Assembly (NCBI RefSeq): GCF_900105245.1 | Contig: NZ_FNSZ01000001.1 | Location: 4,402,001 to 4,466,000, forward strand | Length of the DNA stretch: 64,000 bases | From: Streptomyces sp. 1222.5 | Lineage (GTDB): Bacteria; Actinomycetota; Actinomycetes; Streptomycetales; Streptomycetaceae | Direction of reading: 5' to 3' | Shown here: positions 8,256 through 17,092 of the stretch, piece by piece | Numbering within the stretch: the first letter of the stretch is position 1 | Layout of the letters: each line of letters begins with the position of its first letter | Position numbers and translations under genes: made by a program | Notes under the pieces: generated by a model | Databases searched by the model: none | The model's input: only the letters and a program-made list of their open reading frames with translations | What the model was told of the DNA's origin: nothing

Positions 8256-9259
8256 CAGTCCTCGGCCTCCCACTGCAGCCGCGCCACGGCGTCCAGGATC
8301 CGGTCGACGCCCGGCAGGTGGTGCCGCTCCAGCATGGGCGGCGGGTAGGGGAGGTCGAAGCCGGCCACGCGCAGCACCGGGGCCTCCAGGTGGTGGAAGC
8401 ACCGCTCGGTGACGCGGGCGGCGATCTCGCCGCCGGGGCCGCCGAATCCGGTGGACTCGTGCACGACAATGGCTCGTCCGGTGCGCCGGACGGCCGCGCA
8501 GACCGTCTCGTCGTCGAACGGCACCAGGGAGCGCAGGTCGACGACCTCCAGGTCCCAGCCCTCCGCCTGCGCGGCCTCGGCGGCCTCCAGACAGACCGGC
8601 AGGGACGGGCCGTAGGTGATGAGCGTGGCGCTGCGGCCGGGGCGCCGGACGACGGCGCGGCCGATCGGCTCGACCTCGGTCGGCTGCTCCGGGTTCCAGG
8701 AGTCCTTCGACCAGTACAGGCGCTTGGGCTCGAGGAAGACGACCGGGTCGTCGGAGGCGATGGACCGGCGCAGCAGCCCGTAGGCGTCCTCGACGGTCGC
8801 CGGGGTGACGACGTGCAGGCCCGGGGTGGCCATGTAGTAGGCCTCGGAGGAGTCGCTGTGGTGCTCCACTCCGCCGATGCCGCCGCCGTAGGGGATGCGG
8901 ACGGTGATCGGCAGCGGCATCCTGCCGCGCGTCCGGTTGCGCATCCGGGAGACATGGCTGATCAGCTGCTCGAACGCCGGGTACGCGAAGGCGTCGAACT
9001 GCATCTCCACCACCGGGCGCAGGCCGTACATGGCCATGCCGACGGCGGTGCCGAGGATGCCGGCCTCGGCGAGCGGGGTGTCCGTGCAGCGGTCCTCGCC
9101 GAACTCCTTGGCGAGACCGTCGGTGACCCGGAAGACACCGCCGAGGGTGCCTACGTCCTCGCCCAGGACGTGCACGGTGGGGTCGGCGGCCATCGCGTCG
9201 CGCATCGCGCGCGTGAGGGCCTGCGCCATGGTGGCGGGCTTGACGGCGACGGTGGTCAT
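8255..9259 (-). CDS. bkdB: Branched-chain 2-oxoacid dehydrogenase E1 beta subunit
   Basis: A 334-residue transketolase-like E1 beta subunit. The N-terminal pyrimidine-binding domain shows the conserved VLGEDVGTLGGVFRVTDGL. The middle shows EMQFDAFAYPAFEQLISHVSRMR, and the C-terminal transketolase domain shows ATLITYGPSL and VVDLRSLVPFDDE. It forms the alpha2beta2 thiamine-diphosphate E1 with BkdA. It overlaps both neighbours by four bases (ATGA at 9256-9259 and at 8252-8255), so E1 alpha, E1 beta and E2 are translationally coupled. Confidence 0.94.
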   Translation of the reverse strand: MTTVAVKPATMAQALTRAMRDAMAADPTVHVLGEDVGTLGGVFRVTDGLAKEFGEDRCTDTPLAEAGILGTAVGMAMYGLRPVVEMQFDAFAYPAFEQLISHVSRMRNRTRGRMPLPITVRIPYGGGIGGVEHHSDSSEAYYMATPGLHVVTPATVEDAYGLLRRSIASDDPVVFLEPKRLYWSKDSWNPEQPTEVEPIGRAVVRRPGRSATLITYGPSLPVCLEAAEAAQAEGWDLEVVDLRSLVPFDDETVCAAVRRTGRAIVVHESTGFGGPGGEIAARVTERCFHHLEAPVLRVAGFDLPYPPPMLERHHLPGVDRILDAVARLQWEAED

Positions 9260-10410
9260 CGGGCGCCGCCTTCCTGCTCACCGTGCTGCTCCTGCTCGGC
9301 CTCCAGCTCGGCGCGCAGCAGGGCGCGCTGCTCGCGCAGCTGGGAGGTGCTCTCGGCGTACACGTGGTCGAAGAGGTCCATGGGGTTCAGTTCGGGATCC
9401 CGGTTCATGCGTTCCCGCAGGTCCGCGGCCATCACCTCGGCGTCCTGACGGACGGTCTCGATGCCGGCCTCGTCGATCAGTCCGCGCGTTGTGAGCTCCT
9501 GCTCCAGCAGCCGGACCGGGTCGTGCGCGCGCCAGGCCTCGACCTCGGCGTCGCCCCGGTAGCGGGTGGCGTCGTCGGCGTTGGTGTGGGCGTCGATGCG
9601 GTAGGTCACCGCCTCGATCAGGGTGGGGCCGCCGCCCGAGCGCGCGTGCCGTACGGCGTCGCTGAGCACCTCGTGCATGGCCGCCGCGTCGTTGCCGTCG
9701 ACCAGCCGGCCCGGCATGCCGTACCCGACGGCCTTGTGGGCCAGGGAGGGCGCGGCGGTCTGCTTGGCGAGCGGGACGGAGATGGCGAAGCCGTTGTTCT
9801 GCACGAGGAAGACGACCGGGGCCTGCCAGACGGCGGCGAAGTTCATGGCCTCGTGGAAGTCGCCCTCGCTGGTGCCGCCGTCGCCGATCATGGCGAGCGC
9901 GACCACGTCGTCGCCCTTGAGGCGGGCAGCGTGGGCGAGTCCGACGGCGTGCGGGAGCTGCGTGGCCAGCGGGGTGCTGAGGGGGGCCACGCGGTGGTCG
10001 TAGGGGTCGTAGCCGGTGTGCCAGTCGCCACGCAGCAGGGTGAGGGCCTCGACAGGGTCGACGCCCCGGGCGACCACGGCGAGGGTGTCGCGGTAGCTGG
10101 GGAAGAGCCAGTCGCGCTCTTCGAGGGCCAGCGCGGCGGCGACCTCGCAGGCCTCCTGGCCGGTGCTGGAGGGGTAGACGGCGAGACGGCCCTGCTTGGT
10201 GAGCGCGGTGGCCTGCGTGTTGTAGCGGCGGCCGCGCACCAGCTGGGCGTAGAGCCGGCGCAGCAGGTCGGGGTCGGCCTTGGCGGCCGCCTCGGTGCCG
10301 AGGACGCGGTACGGCTCGGCGTCGGGCAGCAGCGGCGCGGGGTCCATACGGGGCTGCCAGGCGGGCGGCGGCGAAGGCCGGTACGCGCCCCGCTGCTCCA
10401 GAACCGTCAT
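9256..10410 (-). CDS. bkdA: Branched-chain 2-oxoacid dehydrogenase E1 alpha subunit
   Basis: A 384-residue thiamine-diphosphate-dependent E1 alpha subunit, which decarboxylates branched 2-oxoacids. The cofactor-binding signature runs from GDGGTSEGDFHEAMNFA to VQNNGFAIS. Upstream, GQEACEVAAALALEERDW and SYRDTLAVVARG are typical, and YRIDAHTNADDATRYR is the phosphorylation-loop region seen in branched-chain enzymes. It is the first gene of the bkd operon, read from the 175-bp intergenic region shared with the Lrp-type regulator. That region holds a 14-bp palindrome matching the one at the paa promoter. Confidence 0.94.
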   Translation of the reverse strand: MTVLEQRGAYRPSPPPAWQPRMDPAPLLPDAEPYRVLGTEAAAKADPDLLRRLYAQLVRGRRYNTQATALTKQGRLAVYPSSTGQEACEVAAALALEERDWLFPSYRDTLAVVARGVDPVEALTLLRGDWHTGYDPYDHRVAPLSTPLATQLPHAVGLAHAARLKGDDVVALAMIGDGGTSEGDFHEAMNFAAVWQAPVVFLVQNNGFAISVPLAKQTAAPSLAHKAVGYGMPGRLVDGNDAAAMHEVLSDAVRHARSGGGPTLIEAVTYRIDAHTNADDATRYRGDAEVEAWRAHDPVRLLEQELTTRGLIDEAGIETVRQDAEVMAADLRERMNRDPELNPMDLFDHVYAESTSQLREQRALLRAELEAEQEQHGEQEGGAR

Positions 10411-10470
10411 GACGGCACCTCCTCGTGGGAGCGGCTACGGGAGACGTGTCGGCTGTGACCCGCCTCACCT

Positions 10471-10484
10471 ACCGATTGTTCGGT
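10471..10484. promoter_or_regulatory. Operator-like palindrome ACCGATTGTTCGGT upstream of bkdA
   Basis: The arms ACCGA and TCGGT flank a 4-base centre, 60 bp before bkdA. The paaH-paaN intergenic region (13281-13294) carries ACCGATCGTTCGGT, differing at one base. This suggests one regulator, most simply the TetR protein encoded at 11126-11713, binds both. Confidence 0.6.
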
Positions 10485-10518
10485 CGTCGGCACATTTTGG
10501 CTACAGCCCCCTCCAGGC

Positions 10519-10527
10519 TGTGGACAA
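10519..10527 (-). promoter_or_regulatory. DnaA box (TGTGGACAA)
   Basis: An exact match to the Streptomyces DnaA box TTGTCCACA (reverse strand), alone in the bkdA-lrp intergenic region. Whether DnaA binds a single isolated box here is unknown. Confidence 0.5.
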
Positions 10528-10585
10528 ACGGTTCTGCGCGACCTGGAATGAATGCAGGACGTCCACGGAGACAGAGCGGGGGGAC

Positions 10586-11083
10586 ATGGCAGCTGAACAA
10601 ATGGCCGACGGACCGCAGGCCGGCACAGCTTCGCCGCCGCGTCCGCTGGACGCCATCGATCAGGACATCCTCAAGATCCTCCAGGCCGACGGCCGTGCCT
10701 CGATACGCTCCGTGGCCGAGCGGGTGCACGTCTCGCGCGCCAACGCCTACGCCCGCATCAACCGGCTCGTCGAGGACGGGGTGATCCGCGGGTTCAGCGC
10801 ACGCGTGGACCACGAGCGTGCGGGGCACGGCACCTCGGCGTACATCACGCTGAAGATCGTGCAGAACACCTGGCGCACCGTCCGCGAGCATCTGCGCCGG
10901 CTGCCCGGCGCCTCCCACATCGCGCTCGTCGGCGGTGACTTCGACGTGCTGCTGCTGGTCCACACCCCGGACAACCGGGCACTGCGCGAACTGGTGCTGA
11001 CCCGGCTTCAGGCGATCCCCGAGGTGCTCAGCACCCGCACGCTGCTCGTCTTCGAGGAGGAGGACGTGGAGCCCGACAGCTGA
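10586..11083 (+). CDS. bkdR: Lrp/AsnC family transcriptional regulator (probable bkd regulator)
   Basis: A 165-residue Lrp/AsnC protein. Residues about 22-75 form the winged HTH (LDAIDQDILKILQADGR, SVAERVHVSRANAYARINRL); the rest is the RAM/ligand-binding beta-alpha domain (GASHIALVGGDFDVLLLVHT). The ATG has a GCGGGGGG ribosome site 2-3 bases upstream. It is divergent from bkdA. Lrp-type proteins next to bkd genes (BkdR) commonly respond to branched-chain amino acids; that role here is inferred from position. Confidence 0.88.
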   Translation: MAAEQMADGPQAGTASPPRPLDAIDQDILKILQADGRASIRSVAERVHVSRANAYARINRLVEDGVIRGFSARVDHERAGHGTSAYITLKIVQNTWRTVREHLRRLPGASHIALVGGDFDVLLLVHTPDNRALRELVLTRLQAIPEVLSTRTLLVFEEEDVEPDS

Positions 11084-11125
11084 GGCCCGCCGAAGGGGCG
11101 CAGCACCCCGGGGCCCGAAGGGGGT

Positions 11126-11713
11126 TCAGGCCTCGCGGAGCCCGGCGAAGACCAGCCTGGCCACCGCGTCGGCCACTTCGGGGCCACTGGCGCCGCGCGT
11201 CTCCGGCCGGTACCACTCCACGATGGAGTTGATCATCCCGAAGACCAGCCTGGTGGCCAGCCGGACCTCCACGTCCCCGCGCACGTCCCCGTCGGCCGCG
11301 GCGGCCTTCAGCAGTTCGGCGACCCGGTGGTCGAAGTCGCGGCGCCGCTCCAGCGCCCACCGCTCGGTGGCGGTGTTGCCGCGCACCCGCAGCAGCAGCG
11401 TCACGTACGGCAGCTCGGCTATGAGCACCTCGACCATGCGCCGCACGACGTGTTCCAGCCGGTCCACGGCCCGCCCCGCGCACGCGCCCTCCTCGTCCAG
11501 GATGGCGAACAGGCCGTCCAGGGCGCGGCTGACGGCCCGCCGCAGCAGCTCCTCCTTGCCACTGACGTGGTGGTAGATCGACGACTTGGAGATACCGGCC
11601 GCCTTGGACAGGTGCTCCATGGAGGTGCCGTCGTAACCGCGGTCGTTGAAGACCTGCACGGCCACGGAGAGCAGCGTCTCCGGGGTGTACGTGTCGCGCT
11701 TGGCGGTGGTCAT
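11126..11713 (-). CDS. TetR family transcriptional regulator (PaaR-like)
   Basis: A 195-residue TetR repressor. The N-terminal HTH is clear (TPETLLSVAVQVFNDRGYDG, MEHLSKAAGISKSSIYHHV, GKEELLRRAV), followed by a helical ligand domain. It sits at the end of a two-gene unit with the 3-hydroxyacyl-CoA dehydrogenase (ATGA overlap at 11710) and faces paaN. TetR proteins in this setting usually bind CoA thioesters of phenylacetate or fatty-acid catabolism. The likely operator is ACCGATCGTTCGGT at the paaH-paaN promoter region, with a second copy upstream of bkdA. Confidence 0.87.
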   Translation of the reverse strand: MTTAKRDTYTPETLLSVAVQVFNDRGYDGTSMEHLSKAAGISKSSIYHHVSGKEELLRRAVSRALDGLFAILDEEGACAGRAVDRLEHVVRRMVEVLIAELPYVTLLLRVRGNTATERWALERRRDFDHRVAELLKAAAADGDVRGDVEVRLATRLVFGMINSIVEWYRPETRGASGPEVADAVARLVFAGLREA

Positions 11714-13224
11714 GCGGTGCCCTCCCGCTGGTCGGTGGCGAACGAGTGCCGGTAGAGCGCGAGGGAGGGCGCGTACCGGCCGGAGGGGTCCCGGTCGTGC
11801 AGTTCCTCCAGCAGGTCGTAGGCCCAGCCGCGGGGGAGCCTGCGGCACCACTCGAAGGGACCGAGCGGGTAGTTGACCCCGAGGCGCATCGCGGTGTCGA
11901 TGTCCTCCTCGGTGGCCACGCCCTTGGCCACGGCGTCGTGGGCGAGGTCGATGATCCGGGCGACCGTCCGCGCGACGATCATGCCGGGGACGTCGCCGAT
12001 GACGCTGACGTCCTTGCCGAGCGCCTGGAAGAGGCCGACGGCCTCGGCGAGGGTCCGCGGCGCGGTGTCCTTCGACGCCGACACGGCGACGCGGGTGGCC
12101 TTCCGGTAGTCGAGGGCCAGGTCGAAGTAGACGACGTCGCTGAACTCCACCGAGGTCTGGCCGTCGGCCAGGGCCAGCTGGCCGCCGCTGGGCAGTACCA
12201 GGCGCGTGCCCTCGTTCTCGTCCTCCGCGCGGACCTCGATGCCCGCCTCGCGGATCAGGGTGAGCAGCTCGGCGGCGGGTCCCAGATCGCCCTCGACGAC
12301 GACATGGGCGGGCGGCCGCTCCTGGTCGGCGGTGTGCGGCTCGGGGCGCTCGGCGTCGTCGGCGTGGTCGTACCAGCCGCGCCCCGTCTTGCGGCCCAGC
12401 CGCCCGGACTCGACCAGCCGCCGCTGGGCGAGGGAGGGCGTGAACCGCACGTCCTGGAAGAAGGACTGCCACACCGAGTGGGTGACGGACTCGTTGACGT
12501 CCTGGCCGATCAGGTCGGTCAGTTCGAAGGCGCCCATCCTGAAGCCGCCCGACTCCCGCAGCACCGCGTCGACGGTGGCCGGTTCGGCGGCCTGCGCCTC
12601 GTACACGGCGAACGCCTCGGCGTAGAAGGGCCGGGCGATGCGGTTGACGATGAAGCCGGGGGTGTCCGCGCAGGCCACGGGCGTCTTGCCCCAGGCTCGG
12701 GCGGTCTCGTACGCGCGCGTGGCCGACGTGAAGTCGGTGGCGAACCCGGAGACGACCTCGACCAGCGGCAGCAGCGGGGCCGGATTGAAGAAATGCAGGC
12801 CCACGAAGCGGCCGGGGTGGCGCAGGGCGCCGCCGATGGCCGTCACCGACAGCGAGGAGGTGTTGGTGGCGAGCAGGCAGTCCTCGGCGACGATCTCCTC
12901 CAGCTCGCCGAAGAGCTGCTGCTTGACGTCCAGCCGCTCCAGGACGGCCTCGACGACCAGCCCGCAGTCGGCGAGAGCGGCGAGACTGTCGGCGGGCGTG
13001 AGCCGGGCCCGGGCCGCGTCCCGGTCGGCGGCGCCGAGCCGGCCCTTGGTCACCAGCCGGTCCAGGCGGCCGCCGATCGCCGCGGCCGCCTCCTGGGCAC
13101 GCCCGGGTACGGCGTCGTACAGCCGCACCGGGTGGCCGGCGACCAGCGCGACCTGGGCGATGCCCTGGCCCATGGTGCCGGTGCCGACGACGGCGACGGG
13201 GCTGCTGAGGTCGAGTCCTGTCAT
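11710..13224 (-). CDS. paaH: 3-hydroxyacyl-CoA dehydrogenase, double C-domain type (PaaH-like)
   Basis: A 504-residue NAD-dependent 3-hydroxyacyl-CoA dehydrogenase, about 200 residues longer than the common 285-residue form. Residues 10-190 hold the Rossmann domain (VAVVGTGTMGQGIAQVAL) and catalytic features (LATNTSSLSVTAIG, GLHFFNPAPLLPLVEVV). One C-terminal dimer domain lies around 195-300. A second, related C-domain ends the protein (PRTLAEAVGLFQALGKDV, NYPLGPFEWCRRL). PaaH in phenylacetate catabolism has this architecture. It shares a divergent promoter region with paaN and is followed by the TetR gene with ATGA overlap. Confidence 0.88.
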   Translation of the reverse strand: MTGLDLSSPVAVVGTGTMGQGIAQVALVAGHPVRLYDAVPGRAQEAAAAIGGRLDRLVTKGRLGAADRDAARARLTPADSLAALADCGLVVEAVLERLDVKQQLFGELEEIVAEDCLLATNTSSLSVTAIGGALRHPGRFVGLHFFNPAPLLPLVEVVSGFATDFTSATRAYETARAWGKTPVACADTPGFIVNRIARPFYAEAFAVYEAQAAEPATVDAVLRESGGFRMGAFELTDLIGQDVNESVTHSVWQSFFQDVRFTPSLAQRRLVESGRLGRKTGRGWYDHADDAERPEPHTADQERPPAHVVVEGDLGPAAELLTLIREAGIEVRAEDENEGTRLVLPSGGQLALADGQTSVEFSDVVYFDLALDYRKATRVAVSASKDTAPRTLAEAVGLFQALGKDVSVIGDVPGMIVARTVARIIDLAHDAVAKGVATEEDIDTAMRLGVNYPLGPFEWCRRLPRGWAYDLLEELHDRDPSGRYAPSLALYRHSFATDQREGTA

Positions 13225-13280
13225 GTGCGCGATCCTCCCGCACGGGGTTTTCCACAGATGCGGCAGGCCCCCTTGTCCCG

Positions 13281-13294
13281 ACCGATCGTTCGGT
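13281..13294. promoter_or_regulatory. Operator-like palindrome ACCGATCGTTCGGT between paaH and paaN
   Basis: The arms ACCGA/TCGGT flank a 4-base centre, 56 bp before paaH and 91 bp before paaN. The spacing suits control of both divergent promoters by the co-located TetR regulator. Confidence 0.65.
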
Positions 13295-13385
13295 TACTCT
13301 AGCTCTGTCCGTCTGTTCCTGCCTCTGTTTCCGCCCAGGTCATGAACTCGGCCGACGAGTTCTTGAGACGAGGAGTTGGTCCCGC

Positions 13386-15077
13386 ATGGCCGCCGAACTG
13401 ACCACGCACGACCTGATCGCCAGGCACCGGCCCACGCTCGACCAGGCCCTGGAAGCGATCCGCACGCGTGCGTACTGGTCCCCGCACCCCGAGCACCCCA
13501 AGGCCTACGGCGAGCACGGCAGCCTGGACGCGGCGGCGGGCAAGGCCGCCTTCGACGCCCTGCTGGGCACCCGCCTCGACCTCGGCCAGCCCGGCACCGA
13601 CGGCTGGGTCGACGGCGAGGTCTCGCCGTACGGCATCGAGCTGGGCGTGAGCTACCCGCACGCGGACGTCGACGTGCTGCTGCCGGCGATGAAGGCGGGC
13701 CAGCGGGCCTGGCGCGACGCGGGCGCCGAGACCCGTGCCGTGGTCTGCCTGGAGATCCTCAAGCGGATCAGCGACCGGACGCACGAGTTCGCCCACGCGG
13801 TCATGCACACCAGTGGCCAGGCCTTCATGATGGCGCTCCAGGCCGGCGGCCCGCACGCGCAGGACCGCGGCCTGGAGGCGGTGGCCTACGCGTACGTGGA
13901 GCAGGTCCGCACGCCCGACACGGCGGAGTGGACCAAGCCGCAGGGCAAGCGGGACCCCCTCGCCCTCACCAAGCAGTTCACGCCGGTCCCCCGCGGCATC
14001 GGCCTGGTCATCGGCTGCAACACCTTCCCGACGTGGAACGGCTACCCGGGCCTGTTCGCCTCCCTGGCCACCGGCAACGCGGTCCTGGTCAAGCCGCACC
14101 CGCGCGCCGTGCTGCCGCTCGCGCTGACCGTGCGGATCGCCAGGGACGTGCTCGCCGAGGCGGGCTACGACCCGAACCTGGTCGCGCTGGCCGCCGAGCG
14201 CCCCGGCGAGGGCGTCGCCAAGACCCTCGCCACCCGCCCGGAGATCCGCATCATCGACTACACCGGGTCGACGTCCTTCGGCGACTGGCTCGAGGCCAAC
14301 GCCCGCCAGGCGCAGGTGTACACCGAGAAGGCCGGCGTCAACACGGTGATCGTGGAGTCGACCGACGACTACAAGGGCATGCTGTCCAACCTGGCGTTCT
14401 CGCTGTCCCTGTACAGCGGCCAGATGTGCACCACGCCGCAGAACCTGCTCATCCCCCGCGAGGGCATCCGCACCGACGAGGGCCCCAAGACCTTCGACGA
14501 GGTCACCGCCGACCTCGCCCGCGCGGTCGACGGCCTCCTCGGCGACGACGCGCGCGCGAACGCCCTGCTCGGCGCCATCGTCAACCCGGACGTGAAGGCC
14601 CGCCTGGAGGCCGCCGCCGGACTCGGCGAAGTCGCCCTCGCCTCCCGTGAGATCAGCAACCCGGAGTTCCCGGGCGCGGTCGTGCGCACCCCCGTCATGG
14701 TCAAGCTGGACGGTGCCAAGCCGGACGACGAGGCTGCCTACATGAGCGAGTGCTTCGGCCCCGTCTCCTTCGCCGTCGCGGTCGACTCCGTGGCCGACGC
14801 GCTGGAGCTCCTGCGCCGCACGGTCCGCGAGAAGGGCGCGATGACGGTCGGCGCCTACACCTCCGACGCCGAGGTGGAGCGGGCCGTCGAGGAGGTCTGC
14901 CTGGAGGAGGCGGCCCAGCTGTCGCTCAACCTGACCGGCGGGGTGTACGTGAACCAGACGGCCGCCTTCTCCGACTTCCACGGCTCCGGCGGCAACCCGG
15001 CGGCGAACGCCGCCCTGACCGACGGCGCGTTCGTCGCCAACCGCTTCCGCGTGGTGGAGGTGCGCCGGCAGGCGTGA
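13386..15077 (+). CDS. paaN: Phenylacetic acid degradation protein PaaN (aldehyde dehydrogenase family)
   Basis: A 563-residue aldehyde-dehydrogenase-like protein of the PaaN type. In phenylacetate catabolism it oxidises the ring-opened aldehyde. The ALDH core shows PRGIGLVIGCNTFPTWNGYP, GNAVLVKPHPRAVLP, YTGSTSFGDWLEANA and the catalytic-cysteine stretch LYSGQMCTTPQNLL. The C-terminal hydratase domain found in the E. coli fusion PaaZ is absent. The ATG follows GAGGAG with 9-bp spacing. The ring-epoxidase genes paaABCDE are not in this window, so only this part of the pathway is local. Confidence 0.88.
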   Translation: MAAELTTHDLIARHRPTLDQALEAIRTRAYWSPHPEHPKAYGEHGSLDAAAGKAAFDALLGTRLDLGQPGTDGWVDGEVSPYGIELGVSYPHADVDVLLPAMKAGQRAWRDAGAETRAVVCLEILKRISDRTHEFAHAVMHTSGQAFMMALQAGGPHAQDRGLEAVAYAYVEQVRTPDTAEWTKPQGKRDPLALTKQFTPVPRGIGLVIGCNTFPTWNGYPGLFASLATGNAVLVKPHPRAVLPLALTVRIARDVLAEAGYDPNLVALAAERPGEGVAKTLATRPEIRIIDYTGSTSFGDWLEANARQAQVYTEKAGVNTVIVESTDDYKGMLSNLAFSLSLYSGQMCTTPQNLLIPREGIRTDEGPKTFDEVTADLARAVDGLLGDDARANALLGAIVNPDVKARLEAAAGLGEVALASREISNPEFPGAVVRTPVMVKLDGAKPDDEAAYMSECFGPVSFAVAVDSVADALELLRRTVREKGAMTVGAYTSDAEVERAVEEVCLEEAAQLSLNLTGGVYVNQTAAFSDFHGSGGNPAANAALTDGAFVANRFRVVEVRRQA

Positions 15078-15117
15078 CGTTCGGCCGGCAGGCACCCGTC
15101 GGGGTAGCGCCCCCGCC

Positions 15118-15873
15118 TCACCGGGCGGGAGGCGCTCCCTGACCCGCGCTCCAGTGGTAGAGGGTCATCGCCACGCTGGTGGCGAGGTTGTAGCTGGAGA
15201 CCTGGGGGCGCATCGGCAGCCTCAGCAGGTGGTCGGCTCGTGCGCGCAGCCCGGGCGACAGCCCGGTGCGCTCCGAGCCGAAGGCGAGGACGGCGTCGTC
15301 GGGCAGCTTCGTGCCCCGGATGTCCTCGCCCTCCGGGTCGAGGGCGAACAGCGGGCCGGCGGGCAGCTCGTCGACGCCGAGGCGCTCCACGGCCGTCGCG
15401 AAGTGCAGTCCGGCGCCGCCGCGCACCACCGTCGGATGCCAGGGGTCGAGCGTCCCCGTGGTGACCACCCCGGCCACCCCGAAGCCCGCGGCCAGCCGGA
15501 TCACGGCCCCGGCATTGCCCAGGTTCCGCGGGTTGTCGAGGACCACGACCGGAGCGGTGCGAGGGGTGCCGCCCAGTGCCCGCAGGTTGGCCTCGCGGGA
15601 CGGCCGTACGGCGAGCGCGGCCACCCCCGTCGGGTGGGGCCGCGGGACGAGCGAGGCGTACACCGCCCCCGGCACCTCCGTCAGCAGGGCGTCCAGCACG
15701 TCCCGTACATCACCGGCCAGCTCCTCGGCGAGGGCGAGCGCGGCCCGCCGGTCGGTGGTGACCGCCACCGGCACCTCGGCACCGAACCGCAGCGCGTGCT
15801 TGAGGGCGTGGAAGCCGTCGAGCAGGACGGCGGCACCGGCGAGATCGCGCCAGCGGGTCAGCGGGTCGGTCAT
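15118..15873 (-). CDS. SpoU/TrmH family RNA 2'-O-methyltransferase
   Basis: A 251-residue SPOUT methyltransferase that transfers a methyl group from S-adenosylmethionine to a ribose 2'-OH in rRNA or tRNA. The knotted domain shows the three family motifs: VVLDNPRNLGNAGAVIR, LAFGSERTGLS and LPMRPQVSSYNLATSVAM. An N-terminal RNA-binding-type region precedes it. The ATG of MTDPLTRWRDLAG is chosen; the longer frame upstream is Arg-rich and overlaps the next gene's tail. The exact RNA target cannot be read from sequence. Confidence 0.88.
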   Translation of the reverse strand: MTDPLTRWRDLAGAAVLLDGFHALKHALRFGAEVPVAVTTDRRAALALAEELAGDVRDVLDALLTEVPGAVYASLVPRPHPTGVAALAVRPSREANLRALGGTPRTAPVVVLDNPRNLGNAGAVIRLAAGFGVAGVVTTGTLDPWHPTVVRGGAGLHFATAVERLGVDELPAGPLFALDPEGEDIRGTKLPDDAVLAFGSERTGLSPGLRARADHLLRLPMRPQVSSYNLATSVAMTLYHWSAGQGAPPAR

Positions 15874-15883
15874 GCGGTGCACC

Positions 15884-17092
15884 CTACGCGGCCCCCACCC
15901 GGCCCGGAGTGCTCTCCTCCGCCGCGCGCGGAGCGGGCACCGCGGGGCCCTCGCGCCGGACGAACCGTCCCCGCGCACGAGCCGCCGCACCGCCCACCCG
16001 CCGCAGGAAGGAGGTCGGCAGGAACACCGCGTCCGCGGCGATCATCGCCAGCGAGAAGAACGGCAGGCCGAGGACGACCGCGATCACCGCGTGCTCGGTC
16101 ATCATCAGCACCAGCAGGACGTTCTTGACCCGCCTGTTGAACAGGGTGAACGGGAAGGCGACCTGCACCATGACCGTCCCGTACGTCACGAGCATCATGA
16201 TCGTGCCGCTGGCGGACAGCAGATCCCCGAGTCCGGGCCAGGGCGAGAAGTACTGCAGGTGCAGCGGGTAGTAGACGGCGGTACCGTCCTGCCAGCGCGA
16301 GCCCTGGATCTTGTACCAGCCGGCCGTCGCGTAGATCAGGCACGCCTCCGCCATGATCACGAACAGGGCGCCGTTGTGCAGGACGTTGGCGACCACGTCC
16401 AGCAGGACCCGCGGCTCGGACGCGGCCGCCCGGCGCTCGACCAGCCCCCACAGGCCGAGTACCGTCCACACCGTCCACAGCAGCGCGGGGATCAGCCAGC
16501 CGTTGTCGAAGCGGCCGGTCAGCGTCACCGTGGCGAGGCCGAGACCGAGGACCGCCCACAGCACCGGGCCCACCCGGTCGGCCGGGACCAGCTCCCCCCG
16601 CGCGCGCGCCGCCTCGTTCCGCGCCGCCCGCCGCGCGTCGAGGGACCACACCTGACCGCAGCGCGTGAACAGCAGGTAGAAGGACATCAGGTGCAGGACG
16701 TTGTCGCCGCCGTCTCCCATGAAGACGCTGCGGTTCTGCAGCGACAGCACACCCACCATGAACAGCACGGACGCGGTGCGGGTGCGCCAGCCGGCCAGCA
16801 GTGCCGCGCCGGCCAGCATCGCCAGCACGTAGAAGCCCTCGAACCAGGCACGCCCGTCCGACCACAGCAGCGCGCTGAAGGCGTGGTTGTCGGCGGTCAG
16901 CTGCTTGGCGAGCTGCCAGCCCCAGGGGCCCGAGGGGCCGTACAGCTCCCGGCGGTGGGGGTACTCACGGAGCAGGAAGAGCAGCCAGGTCGCGGCGAAA
17001 CCGATACGGATCACGGCGCTCTGGTACGGGCCGAGTGCCGCACCGGTGACGCGGGCGATGCCGCGCGAGAGGGTCAGCGAGAGCGGGTTCAC
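15884..17092 (-). CDS. HTTM domain integral membrane protein
   Basis: A 402-residue polytopic membrane protein with about eight hydrophobic segments and the horizontally transferred transmembrane (HTTM) domain, distantly related to vitamin K-dependent gamma-carboxylase. Markers include ESVFMGDGGDN-like sequence (here SVFMGDGGDNVLHLMSFYLL), YATAGWYKIQGSRWQDGTAV and TIMMLVTYGTVMVQ. The biochemical role of bacterial HTTM proteins is mostly unknown. The GTG start overlaps the stop of the DUF5819 gene upstream (GTGA, 17089-17092), so the two are translated together. Confidence 0.85.
   Translation of the reverse strand: MNPLSLTLSRGIARVTGAALGPYQSAVIRIGFAATWLLFLLREYPHRRELYGPSGPWGWQLAKQLTADNHAFSALLWSDGRAWFEGFYVLAMLAGAALLAGWRTRTASVLFMVGVLSLQNRSVFMGDGGDNVLHLMSFYLLFTRCGQVWSLDARRAARNEAARARGELVPADRVGPVLWAVLGLGLATVTLTGRFDNGWLIPALLWTVWTVLGLWGLVERRAAASEPRVLLDVVANVLHNGALFVIMAEACLIYATAGWYKIQGSRWQDGTAVYYPLHLQYFSPWPGLGDLLSASGTIMMLVTYGTVMVQVAFPFTLFNRRVKNVLLVLMMTEHAVIAVVLGLPFFSLAMIAADAVFLPTSFLRRVGGAAARARGRFVRREGPAVPAPRAAEESTPGRVGAA

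Noticed and set aside
15085..15125. Imperfect G/C hairpin after paaN
   Set aside because: Bulged stem inside the 3' end of the convergent methyltransferase gene; too weak to call a terminator.
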